Positions 26,610 to 35,939 of a stretch of DNA of 64,000 nt are shown in pieces (within the stretch, counting starts at the first letter, position 1; each line of letters starts with the position of its first letter). Source of the DNA: GCA-002050365 sp038235165 (GTDB taxonomy: Bacteria > Acidobacteriota > Blastocatellia > Pyrinomonadales > Pyrinomonadaceae); contig JBBSUG010000009.1 in the NCBI GenBank assembly GCA_038235165.1, forward strand, positions 62,001 through 126,000. The letters are read 5' to 3'. The notes below the pieces were generated by a model that saw only the letters and a list, made by a program, of their open reading frames with translations, did not search any database and had not been told where the DNA came from. The position numbers and the translations under genes were made by a program.

Positions 26610-26652
26610 GGTGAACGGTAAATGAGAGAACTTTCTTAGTTTACCGTTCGCC
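26610..26652. terminator. Hairpin between the small membrane protein and tsaD
   Basis: Arms 26610-26622 and 26640-26652 pair over 13 bp with one G-U type mismatch. A T-run follows at 26661-26666, after about 8 nt. Likely a terminator or short interspersed palindrome. Confidence 0.5.
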
Positions 26653-26677
26653 GCTTGCCGTTTTTTGTTCAAAGAAT

Positions 26678-27754
26678 ATGTTAGTTTTAGGCATTGAAAG
26701 CTCTTGTGATGAAACGGCGGCGGCGGTTGTCAAAGACGGCAGGGAAATATTGTCTTCTGTTATTTCATCACAAATCGAACTGCACAAACCTTATGGCGGC
26801 GTGATGCCGGAACTGGCTTCGCGCGAACATCTCGAAAAAATCGAACCGGTAGTTGACGAAGCATTGGAGAAAGCCGGTGTTTCGCTCGAAGATATCGATG
26901 CCGTCGCAGTAACGCAGGGACCGGGATTGGTCGGTTCCTTGCTCGTCGGCGTTTGTTACGCGAAAGCGTTGGCGTTCGGGTTGGACATTCCGTTCGTCGG
27001 TGTCAACCATATCGAAGGTCACGTTTTTTCAGTTGCATTTGAAAATCCGCCGGTCGAATATCCGGCTCTGGCGTTGATCGTCTCCGGCGGACACACCAAC
27101 CTTTTCTTCATTCCCGAAGCGGGCAAATACAAAGTGGTTTCGCGAACGCGCGATGACGCGGCGGGTGAAGCATTCGATAAAGTGGCGAAAATGCTCGGAC
27201 TCGAATATCCGGGCGGTCCGGTCGTTGAAAAACTTTCCCTGACGGGCGACGCGCACAAAATAAAGTTTCCGATTGCCAAAATCAGCGACGGGCGACCGGA
27301 TTTTAGTTTCAGCGGATTAAAAACGGCGGTTTCGCGTTATATTCGTGAAAATAATATCGTTCCGGTCGGCGAAAATGAAACGCCTTCGCAGGACATCAAA
27401 GACATCGCGGCAAGTTTTCAAGCGACGGTGGTCAAAACATTAATTGGCACGATGGAAAAACTCGCGGTCGAAACGCAGCCGAGAACCTTGATCGTCGCGG
27501 GCGGTGTCGCCTGTAACAAATCTTTGCAGGAAGCAGCACAGAAACTGGCTGCTAAACTAGATTTGCCGGTTTATTTTCCCTCAAAACATCTTTCGACCGA
27601 CAACGCCGCGATGATCGCGGCAGCCGGAAATTTCCACCTTGAACGCGGAACGCGCTCCGATTTAGGAATGACCGCCGATGTTTCGATGCGTTTGCAAAAC
27701 TTTGAAAATGAAGACGGCGATCTCAAAAGAAAAAAAGTGCGCTACCGTTTGTAA
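26678..27754 (+). CDS. tsaD: tRNA N6-adenosine threonylcarbamoyltransferase TsaD
   Basis: 358 residues. It starts MLVLGIESSCDETAAAVV, has the metal-binding HIEGH (HxxxH) motif and the ASKHA nucleotide-binding VSGGHTNL, and ends with the expected AGNFHLERG region. TsaD transfers threonylcarbamoyl to A37 of ANN-decoding tRNAs with TsaB and TsaE. These partners are not in the window. Length and motifs are normal. Confidence 0.96.
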   Translation: MLVLGIESSCDETAAAVVKDGREILSSVISSQIELHKPYGGVMPELASREHLEKIEPVVDEALEKAGVSLEDIDAVAVTQGPGLVGSLLVGVCYAKALAFGLDIPFVGVNHIEGHVFSVAFENPPVEYPALALIVSGGHTNLFFIPEAGKYKVVSRTRDDAAGEAFDKVAKMLGLEYPGGPVVEKLSLTGDAHKIKFPIAKISDGRPDFSFSGLKTAVSRYIRENNIVPVGENETPSQDIKDIAASFQATVVKTLIGTMEKLAVETQPRTLIVAGGVACNKSLQEAAQKLAAKLDLPVYFPSKHLSTDNAAMIAAAGNFHLERGTRSDLGMTADVSMRLQNFENEDGDLKRKKVRYRL

Positions 27755-27786
27755 CTAAAAATTCGCCGATTTCTGCCGCATTATAT

Positions 27787-29022
27787 TCAGTAAACCATTC
27801 GCGTTTTCATCGTTCCCCCGACGTTTTTCAAAATCTCGAACGCCTCGCCGGAAAGTTTTGTGTTGATGTCGAGAATCACATAACCGATGGTGTCGTTTGT
27901 TTTGAGAAACTGACCCAAAATATTGATGCCGTGCGCCGACAATTTCGAGTTTATTTCAGAAAGCACCCCGGGAATATTTTGGTGAATATGCAGAATGCGG
28001 TGTGTGCCGGTTTGCGGCGGTAAACTCAGTTCGGGAACGGTGTGCGAACCGTTCGACGTGCCGAGTTCGAGATAATTAATCAGTTTCGCCGTCACGTCGA
28101 GTCCGATATTCGCCTGCGCTTCTTCGGTCGAACCGCCGATGTGCGGCGTTAAAATGACGTTCGGCAGATTACGCAGCACGGTCGTAAATGCGTCGCCGTT
28201 TTTCTCCGGTTCCTGCGGGAAAACGTCAACTGCCGCGCCAGAAATCGTCCCGTTTTCGATGAAGATTTTGAGCGCGTCCAAATCAACCACGTCGCCGCGC
28301 GAATAATTTAGGAAAACCGCGCCTTTTCGCATCGCTGCCAGCGTTTTGAGATTAATCATATTGCGCGTCGAATCACTCGACGGAACGTGCAGCGTTACGA
28401 TGTCCGACTGCTCTAAAAGTTCGGGCAAATCGCGGATTTGTTTGGCGTTGCCGAGCGGCAGTTTCGTAACAATGTCGTAGTAAACGACGTTCATTCCCAA
28501 TGCTTCCGCCAACACCGAAACCTGCGAACCGATGTTGCCGTAACCGATAATTCCCAAAGTTTTCCCGCGCAGCTCAAACGCGCCTTTCGCGTCTTTCATC
28601 CACACGCCGTTGTGCGCCGCAATGTTTTTATCGGAAATTTTGCGAATCAGCATCACGCACAATCCGATGACGAGTTCGGCGACCGAGCGCGTATTGGAAT
28701 ACGGCGCGTTAAAAACGGCAACCCCTTTTTCGGCGGCGGCGGACAAGTTTATTTGATTTGTCCCGATGCAGAACGCGCCAATGGCGAGCAGTTTGTCGGC
28801 GTTTTCAATGACGTTAGCAGTGATTTGCGATTTCGAGCGAATGCCCAAAATATGCACGCCCCTGATCGCTTCGATTAAATCGGCTTCGCTCAACGCGCCT
28901 TTAATTTTTTGCACATCGGCATAACCGCCGTCATTTAATTCGGCAACCGCCGCATTCGAGATATTTTCGAGCAGCAAAATTTTAACTTTACTGCGCGGAT
29001 AAGATGTTTGTGTGTTTTTCAT
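27787..29022 (-). CDS. serA: D-3-phosphoglycerate dehydrogenase SerA
   Basis: 411 residues, the short SerA type with one C-terminal ACT domain. The NAD-binding loop is GIIGYGNIGSQVS. The catalytic region includes NYSRGDVVD and TPHIGGSTEEAQ with the active His. The ACT domain (~340-411) contains IHQNIPGVLSEIN, a likely serine-binding feedback site. It catalyses the first step of serine synthesis from 3-phosphoglycerate. Monocistronic, with a palindrome just upstream. Confidence 0.95.
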   Translation of the reverse strand: MKNTQTSYPRSKVKILLLENISNAAVAELNDGGYADVQKIKGALSEADLIEAIRGVHILGIRSKSQITANVIENADKLLAIGAFCIGTNQINLSAAAEKGVAVFNAPYSNTRSVAELVIGLCVMLIRKISDKNIAAHNGVWMKDAKGAFELRGKTLGIIGYGNIGSQVSVLAEALGMNVVYYDIVTKLPLGNAKQIRDLPELLEQSDIVTLHVPSSDSTRNMINLKTLAAMRKGAVFLNYSRGDVVDLDALKIFIENGTISGAAVDVFPQEPEKNGDAFTTVLRNLPNVILTPHIGGSTEEAQANIGLDVTAKLINYLELGTSNGSHTVPELSLPPQTGTHRILHIHQNIPGVLSEINSKLSAHGINILGQFLKTNDTIGYVILDINTKLSGEAFEILKNVGGTMKTRMVY

Positions 29023-29034
29023 AATTTTTTTTTC

Positions 29035-29161
29035 GGAGCGCGGAAGTCTAGTGCGCTCAAAGCCGGCGAAGTGAGGCGTTGAATGCGTTCATCCATTAAA
29101 ACTACACTGATAACGCCGGCAACTTCGCTACGCTGGTCGGCGGACGAGACTTCCGCGCTCC
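29035..29161. repeat. MITE/REP-like element with 15-bp terminal inverted arms
   Basis: Outer arms 29035-29049 and 29147-29161 are perfect inverse complements. The 97-bp interior holds a second pair of complementary GCCGGC/GCGAAGT-type segments. The interior phrase GAAGTGAGGCGTTGAATG is close to the core of the 36425 repeat (GGAGTGAGGGCGCATTGAATG), so the two probably belong to one family. Confidence 0.6.
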
Positions 29162-29164
29162 AAT

Positions 29165-29551
29165 CTAGCCGACCATTTTGTCAAATATATTTTCAAGTTT
29201 TAATCCGGCATCGGCGCAGAAGCCGGGATGCACGGGCGACATTTGAATAATTGTGCTTCGCACAGCAGTCAGCCAATAGAAGCGTTCGCGCTGCGTCATC
29301 TGCCCGATTACGCCCGCCTCTTTAACTCCGGCGCAGATTTTCCTAATAACTTCCAGATAACAACTGATTGTTTCCATTTCTAATTCGGGCGCGAATACTT
29401 CTAATTTGTTACAATTCGGTTCGATGCGTGCATCGAGAAATTTTTGCGCCGGACACGACAAAATCACGCCGACGTTGATAAATTCTTCGCGTTCGACGCG
29501 CGGCACAACGCGAATGACGGCGTAATCAAACGTGCAAAATTCTTCGCGCAT
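29165..29551 (-). CDS. DUF3037 family protein
   Basis: 128 residues from the ATG at 29551, which has GGGAGG 6 nt upstream; a longer frame to 29575 lacks this. The sequence (FDYAVIRVVPRVEREEFINVGVIL, then an alpha-helical tail) matches DUF3037. These genes commonly sit directly after a HipA-like kinase gene, as here, where the two overlap by 26 nt. Function is unknown; the pairing suggests a two-gene module. Confidence 0.85.
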   Translation of the reverse strand: MREEFCTFDYAVIRVVPRVEREEFINVGVILSCPAQKFLDARIEPNCNKLEVFAPELEMETISCYLEVIRKICAGVKEAGVIGQMTQRERFYWLTAVRSTIIQMSPVHPGFCADAGLKLENIFDKMVG

Positions 29552-30292
29552 CAATCGCCTCCCTGACAAATTCACGCGGCGCAGCCAGCCTGTCCACCAA
29601 AAAATTAAAGTAAATTTCGCGCTGTTCGACCGGATGTTCCAGCCATTCAGCGGGAATCAACTCGACGATTTCGCGCATAATTTCCGGTGTTAATTTTGCG
29701 GTTTCGGCAACATCAACGCTTTCAATTTCGGACGCAAACGGCAGCAAAATATGATCTTTGATCTGTTTGAACAGATTGCGGCTATTGCCCGCAAAATTGT
29801 CCCAATCGTGCTGATAAAAAAATCCGCGCCGTGGTCAATCAGCCATAGCTGTTTGTGCCATAACAGCATATTGGCATTGCGCGGCGTGCGGTCAACATTC
29901 GCCGTCAGTGCGTCGAACCAGACGATTTGTGAAGCTAAGCGCGCGTCGGGCAGTTCGATCAGCGTGTCGTAAGTAATCGAACCCGGCAAATAATCAAGCG
30001 CAAGATTCAGTCCGCTGCTCGCCTTCATCAAATCCTGAATTTCCGGGTCGGGTTCGGTTCGCGCCATCGTCACATCGAGTTCGACAAAAACGATTTCCGG
30101 GACGCGCAAACCGAGAACGCGCCCGATTTCACCGCCCAGCAGTTCCGCGATCAATGCCTTGACACCCTGTCCTGCGCCGCGAAATTTCAGCACGTAAAGC
30201 CCGTCATCGTCCGCTTCGACGATTGCCGGCAGCGAACCGCCTTCGCGCAGCGGAGTGACATAGCGGGTTGCTTTAACGGTTCGGACATTCAT
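29526..30292 (-). pseudogene. HipA-like kinase domain protein split by a frameshift at a T7 run
   Basis: The first part (from the ATG at 30292) reads as a HipA-like protein: LKFRGAGQGVKALIAELLGGEIGR, then FDALTANVDRTPRNANML and LIDHGADFF with kinase-like catalytic Asp residues. At seven consecutive T (29822-29816) the frame breaks. Reading one T twice gives FFYQHDWDNFAGNSRNLFKQ and continues to the stop at 29526. Without this the product ends as unrelated residues. The run U UUU UUU fits a -1 slippery site, so a sequencing error, a real null mutation and programmed frameshifting are all possible. Coordinates span the joined reading. Confidence 0.7.
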
Positions 30293-30331
30293 AAATAACT
30301 GAAACAAAAAGTTTGATTATAAACAAAAAAA

Positions 30332-30353
30332 CGAGAACGGAAAATCGCTCTCG
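30332..30353 (-). terminator. Possible terminator after the SLC13 gene
   Basis: On the minus strand CGAGA...TCTCG with a 12-nt loop is followed directly by TTTTTTTG, about 110 nt beyond the SLC13 stop. The stem is short, so the call is moderate. Confidence 0.45.
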
Positions 30354-30463
30354 CCGAATATTTTTATATTTTGTTAATTCTACGCTTTAATCTGCATTTT
30401 TTGCTGTCTTCTCAAAAGCCTCGACTTTCTGATTTTATCCGTTTCCTCATAACTTGACTAAAA

Positions 30464-32242
30464 CTAAAATGACCAAAAATACGGGATAAAAATAGTCGCG
30501 GTAATCCAGAAGAGTATGTTCAGCGGTGTGCCGACGCGCAGGAAATCGGAGAAGCGGTATTGTCCGGGACCGTAAATCAGCGTGTTCGTTTGATAGCCGA
30601 CCGGAGTCATAAAACTGGCGGATGCGGCGAACATTACGGCGACGAGAAACGGGCGCGGACTGACTCCGAAACTCGTTGCGGTGGCAATCGCAATTGGTGT
30701 TAAAAGTGCGGCGGTGGCGTTGTTCGACATCATTTCCGTCAAGGTGAAGGTCAACAAATAAAACGCCGAAAGCAGCGCAACCGGACCCCACACGCCGACG
30801 GTTGAAATAATTTTCGAGGAAATCAGCATTCCCGCGCCGCTGTTGCTCATCGCGGCTTCGAGCGATAAAACTCCGGCGAGCAAAAAAATGATGCGCCATT
30901 CGATTGCCTGATAAACTTCCTCCATTGTAATACAACCGACCAATACCAGCAGAATCGCCCCGATCACCGAACTGACGACAATCGGCGCAAAACCGAGCGT
31001 CGCCGATAAAATCACGCCCGCGACGATAAAGAGAGCCGGAATGAGTTTTCGGCGGCGATACGTCGGCTGTTCGATTTCCGAAATAATGACGAACGACGGA
31101 TTTTTCCGGAGTCCGGCATAACGGTCAGTTTTGACCTCGATCAACAGCGCGTCGCCCGCGTTGAGTTTGGTGTCGGCGATTTTTTCAATCATCAATTTGC
31201 CGCGGTGCCGCAGAGCGAGAACGCTCGCCCCGAAGTTCTCACGAAATTTCAAATCTTGCAGCGTCTTGCCGACAAAATTCATATTCGGCGCGACGACGGC
31301 TTCGACCAGTTTCGTTTCCGCCGTTTCAATGTCTTCGTCGCTCCATTTGTACTGCGGTTTGAAGACCATACCTTCGCGTTCCTGAATTTTCTGAAATTTT
31401 TCCAGATCGCAGCGAACGCGCAAAACGTCATCTTCGTGCAGCACGAAATCCGGTGTCGGCAGCGGAAATATTTCTTCGCCGCGATGAATTTCGATGATGT
31501 TCAAATCAATCTCCTTGACAATCGGCGCATCTTTGATCGCGTAGCCGACCGACATCGAATCTTTGAGCAAAACGACTTCGGCGATGTATTCCTGCAAATT
31601 AAAATTTTCAATCAAATCGCCTTCCGAACGACGGTCGGGAATTAATCTCACACCGATTGTGAGCATATAAATCATTCCGACGGTGAACATTATCAAACCG
31701 AGCGGCGCGATTTCAAACATCGAAAACGCGGGCTGTCCCTGTCGTTCGGCGATTGAACTGACCAGAATATTCGTCGAGGTTCCGATCAAAGTACAGACTC
31801 CGCCGAACATCGAAGCGAACGACATCGGCATCAGCAGTTTCGACGCGCTCGCCTTTGTTTCCTTCGCCACGCCGAGCAAAATCGGGATAAAAATGGCGAC
31901 GACCGGCGTGTTGTTGATAAACGCCGAGAAAAAACCGACGGCGCACATCACGGTGATCATACCGAGCCAGTAATTTTTCTTGAATAGATCGGAAGTGATT
32001 TTGCCGAGATAACTGACCGCGCCGGTTTTAAAAAGACCGGCACTCAAAACAAACATCGCCGCGACCGTCACTGTCGCTTTATTGCTGAACCCCGAAATGC
32101 CTTCTTCGGGCGTAATCACGCCGGAAACAAGCAGCGTCGCCATTATCAGCAGCGCAATCAGGTCAACCGAAAGTTTTTCGGTCGCAAACAAAATCACGGC
32201 GCAGACGGCAACGGCAAAAACTAAAACAATCTCGTAGTTCAT
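30464..32242 (-). CDS. SLC13/DASS-type permease with RCK_C (TrkA-C) domains
   Basis: 592 residues. Two blocks of membrane helices (~1-190 and ~385-592) flank a cytoplasmic segment (~205-370) that looks like two TrkA-C/RCK_C domains (MSVGYAIKDAPI, FVGKTLQDLKFRENFGASVLAL). DASS motifs with Asn are visible: INNTPVVAIF, IGTSTNILV near the first half and MSNNATAALL, VGYQTNTLIY in the second. Such proteins carry sulfate or dicarboxylates with sodium; the substrate is not clear. No partner gene is adjacent. Confidence 0.92.
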   Translation of the reverse strand: MNYEIVLVFAVAVCAVILFATEKLSVDLIALLIMATLLVSGVITPEEGISGFSNKATVTVAAMFVLSAGLFKTGAVSYLGKITSDLFKKNYWLGMITVMCAVGFFSAFINNTPVVAIFIPILLGVAKETKASASKLLMPMSFASMFGGVCTLIGTSTNILVSSIAERQGQPAFSMFEIAPLGLIMFTVGMIYMLTIGVRLIPDRRSEGDLIENFNLQEYIAEVVLLKDSMSVGYAIKDAPIVKEIDLNIIEIHRGEEIFPLPTPDFVLHEDDVLRVRCDLEKFQKIQEREGMVFKPQYKWSDEDIETAETKLVEAVVAPNMNFVGKTLQDLKFRENFGASVLALRHRGKLMIEKIADTKLNAGDALLIEVKTDRYAGLRKNPSFVIISEIEQPTYRRRKLIPALFIVAGVILSATLGFAPIVVSSVIGAILLVLVGCITMEEVYQAIEWRIIFLLAGVLSLEAAMSNSGAGMLISSKIISTVGVWGPVALLSAFYLLTFTLTEMMSNNATAALLTPIAIATATSFGVSPRPFLVAVMFAASASFMTPVGYQTNTLIYGPGQYRFSDFLRVGTPLNILFWITATIFIPYFWSF

Positions 32243-32436
32243 AAAATATCCGGGTGGAAAACATCAAAAAGTATGCTGAACCGTTTGATGAAACTTCAAT
32301 TAATGTGAAAATTATTTTAACATTATAGGCAAATTTTGTTTTCTACCGTTTTTTATAAAGGTTAGAAATGTGCGAGTCAACTTTTAGGTGATAATAGTTT
32401 GCTGTTCGGACAACAAAAGATTGCCGCGATACATTT

Positions 32437-32694
32437 ATGTCCAATAATTTGTGGATACTCGTTATCTGTTTTATTCTGACGCTTCTCGGTTCAGCGGCGC
32501 TGCTGCTTATCACTGTCAAATATTACTGGGGCGTGCGCGGAACGCCGCCGCTGACGGGCGCACAAAAGCGCAGGCAAAAAGAGGAAGAACTGGCTCTTCG
32601 CGCCAAACAAATCGAACACAGCAGCAAAAATCCGCATCAGCCGCGCAGTCCCGGTTTTTGGGACAACCGCAAAAATACGCCGGATAAAAAATAA
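32437..32694 (+). CDS. Small membrane protein, hypothetical
   Basis: 85 residues: an N-terminal membrane helix (~5-27), then a polar, basic tail with KRRQKEEELALRAKQ likely helical. No recognised family. It lies 4 bp upstream of the TMEM175-like gene, so the two are probably co-transcribed, and it may be an accessory subunit or simply an unrelated neighbour. Confidence 0.7.
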   Translation: MSNNLWILVICFILTLLGSAALLLITVKYYWGVRGTPPLTGAQKRRQKEEELALRAKQIEHSSKNPHQPRSPGFWDNRKNTPDKK

Positions 32695-32698
32695 AATT

Positions 32699-33283
32699 AT
32701 GAATAAAGGACGGCTTGAAGCCTTCAGCGACGGCGTAATTGCGATTTTGATTACGATTATGGTGTTGGAATTGAAAGTTCCGTACGGCGCGGATTGGGAA
32801 GCTCTGCGCCCGCTTTTGCCGGTATTTTTAACCTACGTTTTGAGTTTTATCTACATCGGCATTTATTGGAACAATCATCACCATTTACTACAGGCGACCA
32901 AACAAATCAACGGCAAAATATTGTGGGCGAATATGCACCTGTTATTCTGGCTGTCGCTCATTTCGTTCGCCACCGGCTGGATGGGCGAAAATCATTTCGC
33001 ACCGCTCCCGACTGCTGTTTACGGTATCGTTTTGCTCGCCGCCGCCATCGCTTATACCATTCTGCAAAAACTGATAATCGCGGAACAGGGAGAAGATTCC
33101 CAACTAGCCGCCGCCATCGGCAGCGACATCAAAGGCAAAATTTCGCCGCTGTTCTACATTGCCGCAATCGGATTAGCCTTCGTTAACCACTGGATTTCCA
33201 ACGCGTTGTATGTTTTGGTTGCGCTGATCTGGCTGATTCCCGATAGAAGAATCGAGTCGAAGATAAATCACAACGAGGATTAA
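32699..33283 (+). CDS. TMEM175-family (DUF1211) potassium channel-like protein
   Basis: 194 residues with about six membrane helices. It begins NKGRLEAFSDGVIAILITI, the RxxxFSD...AI hallmark on helix 1 that lines the pore of TMEM175 channels. Bacterial members form tetrameric potassium leak channels. Length is normal. The gene directly follows the small membrane protein. Confidence 0.9.
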   Translation: MNKGRLEAFSDGVIAILITIMVLELKVPYGADWEALRPLLPVFLTYVLSFIYIGIYWNNHHHLLQATKQINGKILWANMHLLFWLSLISFATGWMGENHFAPLPTAVYGIVLLAAAIAYTILQKLIIAEQGEDSQLAAAIGSDIKGKISPLFYIAAIGLAFVNHWISNALYVLVALIWLIPDRRIESKINHNED

Positions 33284-33302
33284 TGATTTCAGGCAGGTAA
33301 AC

Positions 33303-33380
33303 TTAATGATTTTTCGGTTTGGGTTTCTCCCCCTCGCCTAATATTTTCAATGCTTCGGCAACGCGACTGATTTTTCTACT
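33303..33380 (-). pseudogene. C-terminal fragment of an unidentified gene
   Basis: The minus strand reads SRKISRVAEALKILGEG then EKPKPKNH and a stop, which looks like a genuine protein C-terminus. There is no start codon: an in-frame stop lies immediately upstream. It is probably a remnant left when the adjacent accessory segment was rearranged. Confidence 0.3.
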
Positions 33381-33395
33381 TTAAAAAGTTTATTT

Positions 33396-33632
33396 TTACC
33401 TCCGCATTAGTTTAGGAAATTGTTTAGCGTTAAACCAAACTTTACCGTCTTTATCCATAGACCAAACATTGCTGTATTCACGAAGATGCGGCAATAGTTC
33501 ACACTCAAAATTTGTGTGTAATATTTGCTTGCAAGCGTGACGATACCGACGATTGTAAATTCGTTTGTCTTGTTTTTCACTACACGAATTTGTAATTCCA
33601 TTGATAGAAGTTTTCTTTCTTGATTTGCTCAT
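33396..33632 (-). CDS. Small basic hypothetical protein
   Basis: 78 residues from the ATG at 33632 (AAGGAG nine nt upstream; an in-frame GTG at 33638 is too close to that site). Sequence: basic N-terminus, KRIYNRRYRHACKQIL, and SNVWSMDKDGKVWFNAKQFP at the C-terminus, which reads like a real conserved small protein. Function unknown. It lies in the AT-rich accessory segment between the TMEM175-like gene and lpdA. Confidence 0.6.
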   Translation of the reverse strand: MSKSRKKTSINGITNSCSEKQDKRIYNRRYRHACKQILHTNFECELLPHLREYSNVWSMDKDGKVWFNAKQFPKLMRR

Positions 33633-33750
33633 TTTCACTAGCTCCTTATGCTAATGAAACGGCTTCTCGAAAGAACCTCCATAATTTTTAGATTTGTTTG
33701 TCATAAACATAGTCAATTGTTTAGCGACAGAAAATACCGAACTATTATAA

Positions 33751-33797
33751 ATGAATAGTCAGATCGTCAATGTCTTGGCGGCTTCCATCACTTAAAT
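33751..33797 (-). repeat. Degenerate copy of the lpdA 3' end
   Basis: Bases 33751-33797 match the last ~45 bp of lpdA (34535-34581) at about 40 positions with one gap. Several of the differences are C/T changes. On the minus strand it reads MEAAKTLTI against MEAAEGVHDLTI of LpdA. Together the two copies flank the hypothetical gene 33814-34443 as imperfect direct repeats. Confidence 0.65.
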
Positions 33798-33813
33798 TTC
33801 AATCAAACTGTTA

Positions 33814-34443
33814 TCAAACGACGGTATTTGGAAATCCAAAATCATATACACCATCATAGTATTTCTTTTTCAAATATAGTAAATCGGTTTCTCGTTCAGA
33901 AATAGATACTCTGTAATCGCTGGTATAATTTCGTTTTTCGTTTCTGGTGAAACTTGCCAAACAATCTGCTAATTTCTTCAATCTCGCACCCGTTAAAGGT
34001 TTTCCCCATTTCGCTGAATCTGCAAATTTGAAGTTTGTAGGAATTTCATAATGATAAACGGAATCCAAAATGTCGCTTCTTAGTTTTTCATTAAGTCCGT
34101 TCATTCCTGTTTCGTAACCTACCGCCGACAGCAATCCCGTTTTATCCCAATGTTTTATTTGTAATTTCCCAGTTCCTTTATTGGCTTTTGTTGAAACCCA
34201 ACGAAAACTTTCCAGTTCTTTTAATCTTTGCTCAATTTGATTGATTAGATTCAACACAGGCTTTCTTTTGCTTCTAAATTCGAGTTCTTTTCTTACGTTA
34301 CAGAGAATATTCAGATCGTTCCAGTTTTCTAAAGAGAGTTTTCTTAATTCTGGACGATGTTCATCTATATATGGTCTTTCATTTTGTGTAAGCATATTTA
34401 TCTTTAAATTTTCGTAAGCCTCCCAAATTAAAATAGGTTTCAT
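33814..34443 (-). CDS. Hypothetical protein in accessory island
   Basis: 209 residues, mostly helical and charged, without signal peptide or membrane segment. Notable segments are FADSAKWGKPLTGARLKKLADCLAS and DSVYHYEIPTNF. No family recognised. The gene is clearly more AT-rich than its neighbours and lies between two copies of the lpdA 3' end, so acquisition by transfer is likely. Confidence 0.65.
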   Translation of the reverse strand: MKPILIWEAYENLKINMLTQNERPYIDEHRPELRKLSLENWNDLNILCNVRKELEFRSKRKPVLNLINQIEQRLKELESFRWVSTKANKGTGKLQIKHWDKTGLLSAVGYETGMNGLNEKLRSDILDSVYHYEIPTNFKFADSAKWGKPLTGARLKKLADCLASFTRNEKRNYTSDYRVSISERETDLLYLKKKYYDGVYDFGFPNTVV

Positions 34444-34529
34444 AATTAAAGCGAAACCTCTATAAATAAAAAACGGTCAATTAGATTAAAAATCCAAAAG
34501 ACCGTTCGAGTTTTTGTTGAAAATATAAT

Positions 34530-35939
34530 TTACATATGAATCGTCAAATCGTGAACGCCCTCGGCGGCTTCCATCATTGATTCGGAGACGGTCGGGTGCG
34601 CGTGAATCGTGTTGGCGAGTGATTCGGCGGTCGCTTCGTGCGACATTGCGACGCAGGCTTCGGCGAGTAGTTCCGTCGCGTGCGGTCCGATTAAGTGAAC
34701 GCCGAGAATTTCATCATATTTTTTGTCGGACACGATTTTGATGAAACCGTCGGTTTCGCCGAGAATTCGCGCTTTGCCGCTTGCCGAGAAAGGGAACTTG
34801 CCGACTTTGACATCGTAGCCTTCTTCCTTCGCTTTGGCTTCGGTCAAACCGACCGAGGCGACTTCCGGGTCGCAGTAGGTGCAGTTTGGCACGAGGCGAT
34901 GATTGATCGGTTCGACTTTTTTACCCGCCAATCGTTCGACGACGATGATGCCCTCTTTTGAAGCGAGATGCGCGAGCCACGCCGTGTCAATTACGTCGCC
35001 GATGGCGAAGACGTTCGGTTCGTCGGTTTCGCAATATTCGTTAACTTTGATCGTGCCGCGCGGGTTGACGACGACTTTGGTGTTTTCCAAACCGAGATTT
35101 TCGAGATACGGCATTCTGCCAATCGCCACTAACAGCATTTCGGCTTCGAGCGTGACATCTTTGCCTTTCGCGTCTTTGCCCGAAACCTTCACGCCTTTTT
35201 TCGACTTTTCGAGTTTGTCGAGTTTTGTGCCGGTCATTACTTTGATGCCGCGTTTTTTGAACGAGCGTTCGAGTTCTTTGGAAACTTCCGCGTCTTCCAA
35301 CGGAACGATTTTGTCCATCAATTCGACGACCGTCGTGTCACAGCCGAAGCGCGAATAAACCGACGCGAATTCTACGCCGACTGCGCCAGAACCGAGAACG
35401 ATCATTGATTTCGGAACGCTCGGCAGTTCTAAAATCTGGTCGGAATTGACGACCTGTTTGCCGTCGGCTTCAAAACCCGGAATCGGACGCACCACCGAAC
35501 CCGTGGCGATGATGATGTTTTTCGCGTCAATCGTCTCTTTTTTGCCGCCGTCGTAAACGACTTCGACTTTGCCTTTGCCGGTGATTTTACCAAAACCGTT
35601 AAAGACGGTGATCTTGTTTTTCTTCATCAAATACGAAACGCCCGCCGAGTTTTTGGCGACGACATCGGATTTGTATTTCTGCACCTTTTCAAAATCGTAA
35701 CTCAAGCCTTCGACTTTCAAACCGAACTGTTCAAAGTGTCCGGCTTTTTCGTAAAGATGCGCCGCATTTAACAAAGCCTTCGTCGGAATACAGCCGCGCA
35801 AACCGCACGTTCCGCCCAACCGCGCATCTTTTTCTTTTTCGATCATTGCAACCCTTAAACCCATTTGCGACCCGCGCACCGCCGCCACATAACCGCCGGG
35901 ACCCGAACCGATAATTACCACGTCAAATTGTTCTGCCAA
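34530..35939 (-). CDS. lpdA: Dihydrolipoyl dehydrogenase
   Basis: 469 residues. FAD-binding GSGPGGYVAA at the N-terminus, redox disulfide in GGTCGLRGCIPTKAL (C-x4-C kept, but the usual LNV between the cysteines is GLR), NAD-binding GSGAVGVEFAS and the interface His in HAHPTVSESMMEA. It reoxidises the lipoyl domain of 2-oxoacid dehydrogenase or glycine cleavage complexes. The E1/E2 genes are not nearby. Its 3' end is duplicated at 33751. Confidence 0.95.
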   Translation of the reverse strand: MAEQFDVVIIGSGPGGYVAAVRGSQMGLRVAMIEKEKDARLGGTCGLRGCIPTKALLNAAHLYEKAGHFEQFGLKVEGLSYDFEKVQKYKSDVVAKNSAGVSYLMKKNKITVFNGFGKITGKGKVEVVYDGGKKETIDAKNIIIATGSVVRPIPGFEADGKQVVNSDQILELPSVPKSMIVLGSGAVGVEFASVYSRFGCDTTVVELMDKIVPLEDAEVSKELERSFKKRGIKVMTGTKLDKLEKSKKGVKVSGKDAKGKDVTLEAEMLLVAIGRMPYLENLGLENTKVVVNPRGTIKVNEYCETDEPNVFAIGDVIDTAWLAHLASKEGIIVVERLAGKKVEPINHRLVPNCTYCDPEVASVGLTEAKAKEEGYDVKVGKFPFSASGKARILGETDGFIKIVSDKKYDEILGVHLIGPHATELLAEACVAMSHEATAESLANTIHAHPTVSESMMEAAEGVHDLTIHM

